A stretch of DNA of 64,000 nt from DASVEG01 sp035540495 (lineage in GTDB: Bacteria; Actinomycetota; Acidimicrobiia; Acidimicrobiales; CADCTF01): assembly GCA_035540495.1 (NCBI GenBank), contig DATLGL010000061.1:1-64000 (forward strand), read 5' to 3'. Both the position numbers and the translations under genes were made by a program. Numbering within the stretch: the stretch's first letter is position 1; every line of letters starts with the position of its first letter. The notes below the pieces were generated by a model. That model was not told the origin of the DNA, searched no databases, and worked only from the letters and a program-made list of their open reading frames with translations. Of this stretch, positions 23,932 to 32,848 are shown piece after piece.

Positions 23932-25149
23932 GTGAGCGCTCCGTCGTCCGACGCCGATTCGATCGACGCCCTCGTCGACAAGCTGAAGGAACGAGTCGCC
24001 GAACGTCGCCGAGCCGGCGAGTATCCCGAGCGGCTCGTGGAAGATCTCGACGCGCACTTCGAACGGATCGCCGCGCACCGGTTTCCGGCCTACGACTTCG
24101 ACGTGCTCCGAGCGAAGCTCGGTGCGCTCGACGCAGCGGGTGCGTTCAACCCCGATCAGATCAGCTACGCGACACGGGTCCCGGGCGGGTCGTTCATCCA
24201 CCGTCTGCTCGGAAAGGTCGTTCGGCGTCAGACCGAAGGGATCCTCGCCCAGGCCCAGCGTCACGCCGACGCCGTTCGCGACGCGCTGTGGGAGGTCGTG
24301 GCGGCCCTCGAGACGCCTGCTGCTCACACGCACGTCGACCTCGTCGGCGAGATCGAAGCGATCTTCGAGAAGCTCGCCACGTACGAGCGGACGGTCGGCC
24401 ACACGACGGCCGAAGGCCTGGCGCGGCGGGTGGAAGCACTCGAGGCACGAACCGTCAACGAGTTCGACCCGTGGTACTCGAGCGACCACTTCGAGAGCCG
24501 CTTCCGCGGTGCGAGCGGCGATCTCATCGAGAGGTACCGCGATCTCGCTCAAGCCTTCGAGGGCATCCGCGGCCCGGTCGTCGACATCGGTTGCGGACGC
24601 GGCGAGTTCCTCGAGTTGCTGCTCGACGTCGTCGGCGACTCGCGCGGCGTAGAGATCGACCCCGAGCTCGTCCGCCAGTGCGTCGAGCGCGGACTCCCCG
24701 TCGAGTTCGGCGAAGCCGTGAGCTGGCTGGGGGCTGTCGCGGACGAAGGCATCGGCGGGCTGTCGCTGATCCAGGTCGTCGAGCACCTCACGCCGCAGGG
24801 CCTCGTCGACTTCGTGCAGCTGGCCGCACGGAAGGTACGTCCTGGAGGGCGTGTCGTCGTCGAAACCGTGAACCCGCAGTCGCTGTACACGTTCGCGCAC
24901 GCCTTCTACCTCGACCCGACGCACAAGGCGCCGGTTCACCCCGCGTATCTCTTGTTCCTGTTCGAGGAAGCAGGGTTCTCGAAGGTGGAGCTCCAGTGGC
25001 GGTCGCCGTGCCCGCCGGACGACCGCCTTGCTCCGGTCGACGCGGGAAGCGCCGACGGCGAGCTCGTGCGGACCATCAACGCGAACAACGAACGGGTGAA
25101 CCAACTGCTCTTCGCCGAGCAGGACTACGCGCTCATCGCCACCCGCTGA
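23932..25149 (+). CDS. SAM-dependent methyltransferase, O-antigen chain-terminator-like
   Basis: A 405-residue protein. The first 160 residues are helical and coiled-coil-like (IDALVDKLKERVAERRRAGE). The class I methyltransferase domain starts near residue 205: VVDIGCGRGEFLELLLDVVG (SAM loop), GVEIDPELVRQC, and IQVVEHLTPQGLVDFVQLAA (post-II region), then GGRVVVETVNPQSLYTF. This arrangement resembles methyltransferases that cap O-antigen-type polysaccharide chains (WbdD-like). Its position between a flippase and two GT4 enzymes supports a surface-sugar role; the methylated group is not known. Confidence 0.8.
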   Translation: MSAPSSDADSIDALVDKLKERVAERRRAGEYPERLVEDLDAHFERIAAHRFPAYDFDVLRAKLGALDAAGAFNPDQISYATRVPGGSFIHRLLGKVVRRQTEGILAQAQRHADAVRDALWEVVAALETPAAHTHVDLVGEIEAIFEKLATYERTVGHTTAEGLARRVEALEARTVNEFDPWYSSDHFESRFRGASGDLIERYRDLAQAFEGIRGPVVDIGCGRGEFLELLLDVVGDSRGVEIDPELVRQCVERGLPVEFGEAVSWLGAVADEGIGGLSLIQVVEHLTPQGLVDFVQLAARKVRPGGRVVVETVNPQSLYTFAHAFYLDPTHKAPVHPAYLLFLFEEAGFSKVELQWRSPCPPDDRLAPVDAGSADGELVRTINANNERVNQLLFAEQDYALIATR

Positions 25150-26231
25150 TGCGATTCGACCAGGTCGTCGTCACGGCGGCGCCGGGTGACGCGACCACCG
25201 GAAGCGCCTTCGAGATCAGGTCGCTGCTTCGCCGGCTCGGCCCGTCCGAGATCTTCGCTCAGAACATCCACCCTGATCTGCACGAAGAGGTCTTCCCGCT
25301 CCACGACTTCCGCCGGACGAGCCGTGGTAGTCGCCGACCAGCGGACGACATCATCATCTTCCACGGCTCGATCGGGGCGCCGGAGGTGTTCTCGTTCATC
25401 CTCGGCCGTCCGGAGCGGATCGTCCTCGTGTACCACAACATCTCCCCGGCGGACGCCTTCCTCCCGTACGACCCCGCGTTCGCCGGCCTCCTAGAGTCCG
25501 GGCGGCGCGACGTCGCGCGCTTGGCGCGGCGCGCCGAGATCGCCCTGACGCCGTCGCACTTCAACGCTCGTGAACTCATGGCCATGGGCTACCGCGACGT
25601 CCGCGTGTGGCCGTTGATCGTCGATCTCGATCGGATGCGCTCGGTCGTGCCCGATCCGCAGACGGTCGTCGACCTCGACTCGCTCGACGGACCGATGCTG
25701 CTGTTCGTCGGGCAGATGCTCCCGCACAAGCGGCCCGACTACCTGGTGCAGGCGTTCCACATCCTGTCGACGTACCTCGTCCCCGAAGCGCACCTCGCCC
25801 TCGTCGGCGCACCGCGCCTCGAGTCGTACCGCCGGCGCTTGTTCACCTACATCGACGAGCTCAACCTCTTCCGCCTCCACCGAGTCGGGTTCATCGATGA
25901 CGCGATCCTCGCCGCGTACTGGCGGCGAGCCAACGCGTGGGTCACCGCGAGCGAGCACGAGGGGTTCCTGCAGCCGGTGCTCGAGGCGATGGGGTTCGAC
26001 CTGCCGATTGTCGCCCGCTCGTACGGAGCGGTGCCCGAGACCGTCGGGGGCGCTGGCATCGTCATCCCCGCCGGCGACGGGCCCGAGGTGTTCGCCGAGG
26101 CGATGGCAGAGGTGCTCACGAACGAACGCCTCCGCGAACGACTCGTAGCGCTGGGGCGCAACCGGCGGGCATCGTTCAGCGCCGACGCTTCGCGCGCCGC
26201 GTTCCTCCAGCACCTGGTCGACGTCGCCTGA
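25149..26231 (+). CDS. GT4 family glycosyltransferase
   Basis: A 360-residue GT-B enzyme of the surface-polysaccharide cluster. Features: VYHNISPADAFLPYDPAFAG (acceptor domain), SHFNARELMAMGY linker, LLFVGQMLPHKRPDYLVQAF at the start of the donor domain and the donor-binding EHEGFLQPVLEAMGFDLPIV with the E-x7-E spacing, then GGAGIVIPAGDG. The ATG overlaps the methyltransferase stop by one base (TGATG). The sugar transferred cannot be told from sequence. Confidence 0.88.
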   Translation: MRFDQVVVTAAPGDATTGSAFEIRSLLRRLGPSEIFAQNIHPDLHEEVFPLHDFRRTSRGSRRPADDIIIFHGSIGAPEVFSFILGRPERIVLVYHNISPADAFLPYDPAFAGLLESGRRDVARLARRAEIALTPSHFNARELMAMGYRDVRVWPLIVDLDRMRSVVPDPQTVVDLDSLDGPMLLFVGQMLPHKRPDYLVQAFHILSTYLVPEAHLALVGAPRLESYRRRLFTYIDELNLFRLHRVGFIDDAILAAYWRRANAWVTASEHEGFLQPVLEAMGFDLPIVARSYGAVPETVGGAGIVIPAGDGPEVFAEAMAEVLTNERLRERLVALGRNRRASFSADASRAAFLQHLVDVA

Positions 26232-27463
26232 TGAAGCTGCTCTTCGTCGTGCAGCGCTACGGCCACGAGGTGGCCGGAGGCGCGGAGCGGTTCGCTCGGG
26301 ACTTCGCGACCCAGATGGCGGCGCGGGGATCCGAGGTCGAGGTGCTCACCAGCCGGGCGAAGAACTACATGGACTGGGCCGACCACTATCCGGACGGCAC
26401 GGAGATGGTCGACGGCGTTCCGGTGCACCGGCTGTCGGTGGTGCTCCCGCGCAGTGACCGCCTCTTCGGACCGATGCACTACCGGGTCTTCCACGGCCGC
26501 AAGCCCATCCCCTACCACCTCCAGGAAGCGTGGATGGAGATGCAGGGTCCGCGCCTCCGCGGCTTCACCGAGGCGCTGCGGGATCGTGCGGCCGGCGCCG
26601 ACGCGGTCGTGTTCTTCACGTACCTGTACCACACGACGTGGGCCGGACTTCCGGCGGTCGGCGACCTCGCTCCGACGGTGTTGCACCCGACCGCCCACGA
26701 CGAAGCGCCGCTTCATCTGCCGCTCTTCGAGACGACGTTCCGGCTGCCGACCGGGTTCGGGTTCCTGACCGAGGAGGAACTGTCGTTGGTCCGGGATCGG
26801 TTCGCCGTACGCCAGCCGTTCGCCGTCACCGGTGTCGGGATAGACCTGGAAGCAGTCGGCGATGGCGACCAATTCCGCGCCGGAGCCGGGGCCGCACTTG
26901 GCGCCCGGCCGTACCTCCTCTACGTGGGCCGCCTCGATCCGCACAAGGGCGCGATAGAGCTGTACGACCACTTCGTCGCCTACAAGCGCCGCAACCCGTC
27001 CCCACTCGCGCTCGCGGTCGTCGGCGAACCGGTCGTGCCGCTCGAGGAGCACCCTGACGTCGTCGTCACCGGCTTCGTCGACGAGCAGACGAAGCACGAC
27101 GCATACGCCGGATGTGTGGCACTCGTCCAGCCTTCGTTCTTCGAGAGCTTCTCGATCGTTCTCGCCGAAGCGTGGGCCCACCGCAAGCCGGCACTGGTAC
27201 AAGGACGCAGCGACGTGCTGGTGGGACAGGCACGCCGCAGCGGCGCGGCGATCCCCTACGTCGGCTTCGCAGAGTTCGAGGCGGCCCTCGATCTCCTTCT
27301 GGAGGACGACAGGAGAGCACGCCGTCTCGGAGACAACGGACGGGCCTACGTCGAGCGCCGCTACGGCTGGGACACCGTGATGGGCACCTACGAGACCTTC
27401 CTGGCGTCGCTACTGGGGATCCAGCCCCGCCGCAAGCTCACGGCGTCGCAGCCATCGTTGTGA
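26231..27463 (+). CDS. GT4 family glycosyltransferase
   Basis: A 410-residue GT-B enzyme starting in a TGATG overlap with the previous glycosyltransferase. N-terminal domain: LLFVVQRYGHEVAGGAERFA with the typical GGAE loop, followed by TVLHPTAHDEAPLHLPLFE. Donor domain: YLLYVGRLDPHKGAIELYDH and SFFESFSIVLAEAWAHRKPA, which holds the E-x7-E motif. Its 3' end overlaps the convergent membrane mannosyltransferase gene by 26 nt. It presumably adds a sugar in the same glycan as its neighbours. Confidence 0.88.
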   Translation: MKLLFVVQRYGHEVAGGAERFARDFATQMAARGSEVEVLTSRAKNYMDWADHYPDGTEMVDGVPVHRLSVVLPRSDRLFGPMHYRVFHGRKPIPYHLQEAWMEMQGPRLRGFTEALRDRAAGADAVVFFTYLYHTTWAGLPAVGDLAPTVLHPTAHDEAPLHLPLFETTFRLPTGFGFLTEEELSLVRDRFAVRQPFAVTGVGIDLEAVGDGDQFRAGAGAALGARPYLLYVGRLDPHKGAIELYDHFVAYKRRNPSPLALAVVGEPVVPLEEHPDVVVTGFVDEQTKHDAYAGCVALVQPSFFESFSIVLAEAWAHRKPALVQGRSDVLVGQARRSGAAIPYVGFAEFEAALDLLLEDDRRARRLGDNGRAYVERRYGWDTVMGTYETFLASLLGIQPRRKLTASQPSL

Positions 27464-28571
27464 TCGTGAGGAGCGTCAGCGCGCCCAGCAACACTCCCGA
27501 CGCACCGAGCACCGCCGACCACCACGTCTCACGAGCCGCTCTCGCGTAGGCGACCAGCAGCGGGAACGCAGTTAGCGCGAAGCGAGGACGTGACGAGATC
27601 GTCGACGACATCAGCACCGGCGCGATCACGACGAGCGTGTAGATCACGATCTCGGCGGGTGGCCTCCACCGGATCATCAGCACGAGCCCTGCGATCACGA
27701 ACAACACCGAGAGCGTCGACACGACGACGTTCACGTCGATCGGGCGGTCGAGGACCGACAGAGACGACTCGATCGTCTTCGCGCCGAAGTCGAGGCGCTG
27801 GCCCCACCCGTCCCGCTGCGTGTTCAGCGACACGAGCGGGTCACCCGTGCGCGCCCACAGGAACGCGGTGAACACGACGAGGCCTGCGGGCGACAGGAGC
27901 GGGGCGAGGAGGGCCTTCCAGTCACGACGCGTACGCATGGCCCCGAACGCAGCCCATGCGCAGGCGAGACACAGCGCGACGGCGTTGGGGCGAGCGAACG
28001 TCGCGATCCCAGCCATGAGGCCAGCGGAGACCCACGCGCGGCGCCTCAGCGCGATCAGGCACCCGATCGCGAACGGGAGCATGACGGCTTCCGAGTACCC
28101 GATCAGGAACACGAACGACGCGGGGAAGAAACCGAACAGCGCCGCGCTGCGATCCGCTGTCTCGGCGTCGACGACCTCACGCACGAGCATCCAGAGCAGG
28201 ACGACCGAGACGAACCCCCCGACCACAGCGATCGCCACGGCCGACTGCAGCCCATCGAGGGGCGTGAGACGATCCACCCACCGCACGAGCACGGGGAACA
28301 GCGGGAAGAAGGCCGTTGCGTTCTGCGCCACCCGGCCGTCCTGCATCGGGATGTCGGACGGGTAGCCGTTCGTGGCGATGTGGAGGTACCACCCCACGTC
28401 CCACGGCGCCACCAACTCCCGAAAGGTGATCCCCTGCCGGACGATCATCGCCACGCCGAACGCAGCGAGGACGGCGAGCCGGGAGACGAGGTACAGCACC
28501 CCGATCCGCCCCAGATCACGAGCCGCGGGGAGTCCCAGGTGCGGCAGGAGGCGGGACCCAGCGCGGTTCAC
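27438..28571 (-). CDS. Multispanning GT-C (PIG-V-like) mannosyltransferase candidate
   Basis: A 377-residue integral membrane protein with about nine helices. The first luminal-side loop has WDVGWYLHIATNGYPSD and later FFPLFPVLVRWVDRL, matching the WD-x-x-WY and FFPL-YP motifs of PIG-V-like mannosyltransferases that use polyprenyl-phosphate mannose. A further segment is SSRPRFALTAFPLLVAYA. GTG 28571 gives a short cytoplasmic N-terminus before the first helix (IGVLYLVSRLAVLAAFG). A DPM1-like GT2 at 32104 could make its lipid-linked sugar donor. Confidence 0.78.
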   Translation of the reverse strand: MNRAGSRLLPHLGLPAARDLGRIGVLYLVSRLAVLAAFGVAMIVRQGITFRELVAPWDVGWYLHIATNGYPSDIPMQDGRVAQNATAFFPLFPVLVRWVDRLTPLDGLQSAVAIAVVGGFVSVVLLWMLVREVVDAETADRSAALFGFFPASFVFLIGYSEAVMLPFAIGCLIALRRRAWVSAGLMAGIATFARPNAVALCLACAWAAFGAMRTRRDWKALLAPLLSPAGLVVFTAFLWARTGDPLVSLNTQRDGWGQRLDFGAKTIESSLSVLDRPIDVNVVVSTLSVLFVIAGLVLMIRWRPPAEIVIYTLVVIAPVLMSSTISSRPRFALTAFPLLVAYARAARETWWSAVLGASGVLLGALTLLTITTMAATP

Positions 28572-28614
28572 GACCGAGAGATTTGCCTGCCGCGGAACGA
28601 ACGGGCAAAGACGG

Positions 28615-28620
28615 TAGGGT
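28615..28620 (+). promoter_or_regulatory. Leaderless-type -10 element of the 28630 membrane protein gene
   Basis: TAGGGT lies 9 nt before the GTG at 28630, in the 58-nt gap between two divergent genes. Confidence 0.6.
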
Positions 28621-28629
28621 CCCCACCCC

Positions 28630-30378
28630 GTGTCGACCGGACGACGACGCGCGTTCGCCATCGAGGCAGCAATGTTCCTGCTCTTCGTCGGCTGGGCGGT
28701 AGTGGTCACATGGCCGCTGACGTCGAACATCGCGACGTACGTCGCCGGTGACCTCGGCGACCCCCTCGAATACGCGTGGATGATCGGCTGGGGCGGCCAC
28801 GCGATCACGGCGCAACCGCTCGCGCTCTTCGACTCGAACATGTTCTTCCCGCTGGAGAACACCCTCGTCTTCTCGGAAAACCTGCTCGGACTCGCGATCC
28901 CCATGGCCCCGCTCACGCGTCTGACGGGCAACGCCATCCTGTCGACGAACGTCGCGATCCTGCTCTCCATCGCCATCGGATCGTTCGGCGTACGGCGGTT
29001 GGCCATGGCGCTCGGCGCGCACGGTGGGGTCGCAACGCTCGCCGGATTGGCGTTCGCGGTGGCGCCCTACCGAGTCGCGTCGATCGCCCACGTGCACGTG
29101 CTGGCGATCCACTTCCTCCCATTCGCGCTGCTCGCCTTCCTTCGGCTGGTGAGGAACCCGACGTTCCGCGGCGCTGGCGTGCTCGCGGCGATCGTCGGCG
29201 CACAGTGGTGGACGTCGATGACGGGCGGTGCGATGACGCTGCTGGTGGTCGCGACCGCAGGAGTCTGGTGGCTCGTGGTGCGACGCGATGCGGCGGCCAT
29301 TCGTGTCGTCGCTGTCGCTGCGGGCGCGTGCGTCGCGGGGCTGCTCCTGGCCGCCCCCGTCGTCGTCGCATACCGCGCCGCAGTGGAGGACCACCCGAAC
29401 TACTCCCATCCGGAGATCGAGGTGCTCGACAACTCGGCAACCCCAAGCGCGTACCTGTTCCCGCACCGGGGCGGTGGGCTGACGCGCAGCGCGTACGCCG
29501 CGCTCGCCGAGCGGTTCGAGCCTGCTCGCTCCGGTCATGAGAAGACGCTCTTCCCGGGTGCCTACCTGGCGCTCGCAACCGTCGCCGCCGTCGTCGTCGC
29601 GGCGGCCGGCGTAGCGTCTCGACGCTCCCACTCCGCGCCGTTGCACAACGGCGCCAGCGCGATGACCGCTCCCCTGCTGCTGTGCGGGCTCATCGCCCTC
29701 CTGGGGTTCGCCCTGAGCCTCGGGCCGAAGTGGGGCGGCGCCGACGACGGGTTCCCACTGCCGTTCGCGCTCTTCGACAAGGTGGGCGTCGGGCTCGGAC
29801 GGGTGCCGGCACGGTTCGGCGTCCTCGTGACGTTCGCGCTCGCGCTCGCGACGGCGCTCGTGCTCGGCCGCTTGCGCGGACGTTTTCTCCACGCATTCGT
29901 CGCGCTCAGTGCACTGCTGCTGATCGTCGAGGCGTGGCCGAACGCCGTCCAGCCGTCGCGGGCTCCCGAGCTAACCGAGGCGCACCGCGCGCTGCGCGGA
30001 ACCGACCGCACCGTGCTCGTTCTGCCGACGACGGAATGGATCAACGGCGAGATCGTCGAGTTCCCATCCGTGGTCCGGGAAGCTCAGATCCTCTGGCTGT
30101 CGACCGCGAACTACCGGCCGATGGTGAACGGCTACGCAGCGTTCCTGCCCCAGGCCTACGTCGACATCACGAAGGGCCTCCAGATCTTCCCGTCGGAGTC
30201 GTCGATGGCGCTGTTGGGGCGACTCCGTGTCGACACCGTGATCGTGGAGACGTCCTTGCTCGCCGACACGCCGTGGGTCGACGTGTCGCACCACCTGGCG
30301 GCATGGCCTGGGGTGCGGCTCCTCGCCGAAGACGGCACGACCCAGGTCTGGGACATCTCGCAGGCGGCAGATCCTTAG
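28630..30378 (+). CDS. Large multispanning membrane protein, GT-C-like
   Basis: A 582-residue protein with about eleven helices in the first 430 residues and a soluble C-terminal domain of about 150 residues (RTVLVLPTTEWINGEIVEFP, WLSTANYRPMVNGYAAFLPQ). The first extracytoplasmic loop holds DLGDPLEYAWMIGWGGHAI, the acidic position where GT-C glycosyltransferases carry catalytic residues. Proteins of this build are common in actinobacterial glycan clusters. The specific sugar or lipid is unknown. GTG 28630 has TAGGGT 9 nt upstream. Confidence 0.72.
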   Translation: MSTGRRRAFAIEAAMFLLFVGWAVVVTWPLTSNIATYVAGDLGDPLEYAWMIGWGGHAITAQPLALFDSNMFFPLENTLVFSENLLGLAIPMAPLTRLTGNAILSTNVAILLSIAIGSFGVRRLAMALGAHGGVATLAGLAFAVAPYRVASIAHVHVLAIHFLPFALLAFLRLVRNPTFRGAGVLAAIVGAQWWTSMTGGAMTLLVVATAGVWWLVVRRDAAAIRVVAVAAGACVAGLLLAAPVVVAYRAAVEDHPNYSHPEIEVLDNSATPSAYLFPHRGGGLTRSAYAALAERFEPARSGHEKTLFPGAYLALATVAAVVVAAAGVASRRSHSAPLHNGASAMTAPLLLCGLIALLGFALSLGPKWGGADDGFPLPFALFDKVGVGLGRVPARFGVLVTFALALATALVLGRLRGRFLHAFVALSALLLIVEAWPNAVQPSRAPELTEAHRALRGTDRTVLVLPTTEWINGEIVEFPSVVREAQILWLSTANYRPMVNGYAAFLPQAYVDITKGLQIFPSESSMALLGRLRVDTVIVETSLLADTPWVDVSHHLAAWPGVRLLAEDGTTQVWDISQAADP

Positions 30379-30396
30379 CGTTGCGTCGACGCGCAA

Positions 30397-30412
30397 GCGA
30401 ACGTGTGTTCGC
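30397..30412 (+). promoter_or_regulatory. LexA (SOS) box upstream of the exonuclease gene
   Basis: GCGAACGTGTGTTCGC is a perfect GCGAAC-N4-GTTCGC palindrome and matches the actinobacterial LexA consensus CGAAC-N4-GTTCG. It abuts the -10 element TACAGT, so a bound repressor would block the promoter. Confidence 0.8.
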
Positions 30413-30418
30413 TACAGT
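30413..30418 (+). promoter_or_regulatory. Leaderless-type -10 element of the exonuclease gene
   Basis: TACAGT lies 8 nt before the GTG at 30427 and directly follows the LexA box. Confidence 0.65.
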
Positions 30419-30426
30419 CCGCAGCT

Positions 30427-32091
30427 GTGCAGCGCACGTTCGACGACCTCGGCACCCCCCTCGTCGACGTCACGTTCGTCGTCCTCGACCTCGAGACGAC
30501 CGGTGGCTCGCCGACGACCAACGCGATCACGGAGATCGGAGCGGTGAAGTTCCGTGGCGGGGAGTGCCTCGGCACCTTCCAGACCCTCGTGAACCCCAGT
30601 GCTCCGATCCCACCCGAGATCGTCTACCTCACCGGGATCACCCAGGCGATGGTCACGCCCGCACCGAAGATCGAGGCGGTCCTGCCGGCGTTCCTCGAGT
30701 TCCTCGCCGACGCGGTGATCGTCGGGCACAACGTCCGCTTCGACATGGGTTTCCTCCAGGCGAACCTGGCCCGCCTCGGTTACCGGCGCCTCACGAACAA
30801 GGTCGTCGACACGTGTGGCCTCGCCCGGCGCCTCGTTCGCGACGAGGTCCCGAACTGCACGTTGTCGACGCTCGCGCGCTACTTCCGGACGTCGACCGAT
30901 CCGTGCCACCGAGCGCTCGACGACGCCAAGGCGACGGCGGAAGTGCTGCACGCGCTCCTCGAGCGCGTCGGCACGCTCGGCATCATTGCCCTCGACGACC
31001 TCCTCGCGCTGCCCACGACGGCTGCGCATCCGCAGGCCGCGAAGCTCCGGTGGGTCGCGTCGCTGCCGCGCGCCGCGGGCGTGTACGTGTTCCGCGACAT
31101 CTCCGGGCGGCCGCTCTACGTCGGCAAGGCCGTCGACCTCCGGCGACGGGTGCGGTCGTACTTCGCAGGCGACGACCGCCGGAAGATCGGCTCGCTGCTG
31201 CGGGAGGCGCAGTCACTCGATCACGTCGTGTGCGCAAACGAGCTCCACGCTGAGGTCCTCGAGGTTCGGATGATCCAGGAGCTGCGCCCGCGGTTCAACC
31301 GGAAGGACAAGAACCCGGCAAGCAGCGTCTACGTGAAGCTCACGACGAACGAGCGGTTCCCCCGCCTCGCGATCGCTCGGGTTCGCCGGTCGAACGACGG
31401 CTGCGTCTATCTCGGCCCGCTCCCGTCGAATCGCATCGCGCGGTCGGTGATCGAGGCCATCGAGAGCGCGCTTCCCCTCCGCCGATGCACCGCCAGGGCC
31501 GGCGCGGCACCGACGCGCGAGGCGCCGTGCGCGCCCGCGCAGCTGCGTGTCGCATCGTGTCCCTGCTCGGGCGCGATCGGCGAGGCGGCATACGGCGAGA
31601 TCGTCGACCAAGCCGTCGCTGCCATGACCACCACACCTTCGATCGTGCTCGAGCCGCTCCACCGGCGGATGCACGCGCTGGCCGCCGCAGGACGGTTCGA
31701 GGAGGCAGCGTCGGCCCGCGATCGCGCCAGCGCGTTCGTACGTGCCGTCGAGCGGCAGCGCAGGCTCGACGCGCTGCAGCGAGCCGACAGGATCGAGATC
31801 GAGATCGATGGCGGCGGCGGCGCGTTGATCGAACGCGGACGGCTCGTGTCGACATGGCCGTGCGGGAGCCCGCCACCTCCGGCCGAGCTGGGCCTGTGGC
31901 CGCCGCAGGAAGCGCTGCTCTCGAAGGAGGCCGCTGCCGAGGTCCTCACCGTCGCCTCCTGGGTCGAGCGGAACATGGCTCGCATCCGGCTCGTGTCGTG
32001 CGACGGCGATCTCTCGTGGCCCGTCGCCCGTCTGCCGCGGTTCGAGCCGCGCCGGGCGTCGAGGTCGCACGTGAGCCGCGCGGCTGCGTAG
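30427..32091 (+). CDS. DEDD exonuclease - GIY-YIG (UvrC-like) fusion nuclease
   Basis: A 554-residue two-nuclease protein typical of actinobacteria (similar in layout to Mycobacterium Rv2191). The N-terminal DnaQ-like 3'-5' exonuclease has FVVLDLETTGGSPTTNAITE (Exo I), VGHNVRFDMGFL (Exo II) and CHRALDDAKATAEV (Exo III). From about residue 215 a GIY-YIG domain reads AAGVYVFRDISGRPLYVGKA followed by DLRRRVRSYF and VLEVRMIQELRPRFN. A UvrB-binding-like helix (RMHALAAAGRFEEAASARDR) follows. It should act in nucleotide-excision-type repair. GTG 30427 is favoured by the -10 and LexA box just upstream. Confidence 0.9.
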   Translation: MQRTFDDLGTPLVDVTFVVLDLETTGGSPTTNAITEIGAVKFRGGECLGTFQTLVNPSAPIPPEIVYLTGITQAMVTPAPKIEAVLPAFLEFLADAVIVGHNVRFDMGFLQANLARLGYRRLTNKVVDTCGLARRLVRDEVPNCTLSTLARYFRTSTDPCHRALDDAKATAEVLHALLERVGTLGIIALDDLLALPTTAAHPQAAKLRWVASLPRAAGVYVFRDISGRPLYVGKAVDLRRRVRSYFAGDDRRKIGSLLREAQSLDHVVCANELHAEVLEVRMIQELRPRFNRKDKNPASSVYVKLTTNERFPRLAIARVRRSNDGCVYLGPLPSNRIARSVIEAIESALPLRRCTARAGAAPTREAPCAPAQLRVASCPCSGAIGEAAYGEIVDQAVAAMTTTPSIVLEPLHRRMHALAAAGRFEEAASARDRASAFVRAVERQRRLDALQRADRIEIEIDGGGGALIERGRLVSTWPCGSPPPPAELGLWPPQEALLSKEAAAEVLTVASWVERNMARIRLVSCDGDLSWPVARLPRFEPRRASRSHVSRAAA

Positions 32092-32094
32092 CCT
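32089..32094 (+). promoter_or_regulatory. Leaderless-type -10 element of the GT2 gene, built on a stop codon
   Basis: TAGCCT lies 9 nt before the GTG at 32104; its TAG is the stop codon of the exonuclease gene. Confidence 0.45.
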
Positions 32095-32103
32095 CTACGC
32101 GCT

Positions 32104-32838
32104 GTGGATGCGGTGAGACCCTGCCTGTCGGTCGTCATGCCTTGTTACAACGAGGAGGCGACGATCAAGACGGTCCTCGACAAGGTGCTGGCGTCGCCGT
32201 ACGTCGCCGAGGTCGTCGTCGTGGACGATGCGAGCCGTGACGCGACACTCGAACTTGCGCGGGGGGTCGAGCAGAGCGACGGTCGCGTGCGGGTCTTCAC
32301 ACAGCAACCGAACCAGGGGAAGGGCGCTGCGCTGCGGCGCGGGTTCCGCGAGGCGACGTCTGAGTACGTGATCATCCAGGACGCGGATCTCGAGTACGAC
32401 CCGGGCGAGTACGGCGACCTCCTCGAGCCCCTGCTCGACGGCCGCGCCGACGTGGTCTTCGGGTCGCGCTTCCTCGCCGGGCGCCCTCACCGAGTCCTCT
32501 ACTTCTGGCACTCCGTCGGCAACAAACTCCTGACATTGCTGTCGAACATGTTCACCGACCTCAACCTCACCGACATGGAGACCTGTTACAAGGTCTTCCG
32601 CCGCGAGGTCCTCGACTCGTTCACGATCGAGGAAGACCGCTTCGGCGTTGAGCCGGAGATGACGGCGAAGATCGCGGCCGGCGGCTGGCGGGTGTACGAG
32701 GTCGGCGTCTCGTACTCAGGCCGGACGTACGCCGAGGGCAAGAAGATCGGATGGAAGGACGGCGTACGCGCGCTGGTCTGCATCGTGAAGTACTCGCGCG
32801 TCGGAGCGAAGGCACGCCGCCTCACCGGCACCGCGTAG
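32104..32838 (+). CDS. GT2 glycosyltransferase, dolichyl-phosphate-mannose-synthase-like
   Basis: A 244-residue soluble GT-A enzyme. It opens with LSVVMPCYNEEATIKTVLDK, then VVVVDDASRDAT, the metal-binding IQDADLEYDPGEY and the acceptor segment METCYKVFRREVL, all typical of DPM1-like polyprenyl-phosphate sugar synthases. No membrane helix is present. It could supply the lipid-linked sugar donor for the GT-C membrane enzymes nearby (inference). GTG start. Confidence 0.87.
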   Translation: MDAVRPCLSVVMPCYNEEATIKTVLDKVLASPYVAEVVVVDDASRDATLELARGVEQSDGRVRVFTQQPNQGKGAALRRGFREATSEYVIIQDADLEYDPGEYGDLLEPLLDGRADVVFGSRFLAGRPHRVLYFWHSVGNKLLTLLSNMFTDLNLTDMETCYKVFRREVLDSFTIEEDRFGVEPEMTAKIAAGGWRVYEVGVSYSGRTYAEGKKIGWKDGVRALVCIVKYSRVGAKARRLTGTA

Positions 32839-32841
32839 CGT
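32836..32841 (+). promoter_or_regulatory. Leaderless-type -10 element of the Lrp-like gene, built on a stop codon
   Basis: TAGCGT lies 7 nt before the GTG at 32849; its TAG is the stop codon of the GT2 gene. Confidence 0.45.
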
Positions 32842-32848
32842 CGAGAGC

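Noticed and set aside
23706..25148. The 5' half of an 841-codon plus-strand frame that reads into the first GT4 gene
   Set aside because: It is Arg-rich nonsense overlapping the end of the flippase gene and the methyltransferase gene; only the part from ATG 25149 has glycosyltransferase motifs.
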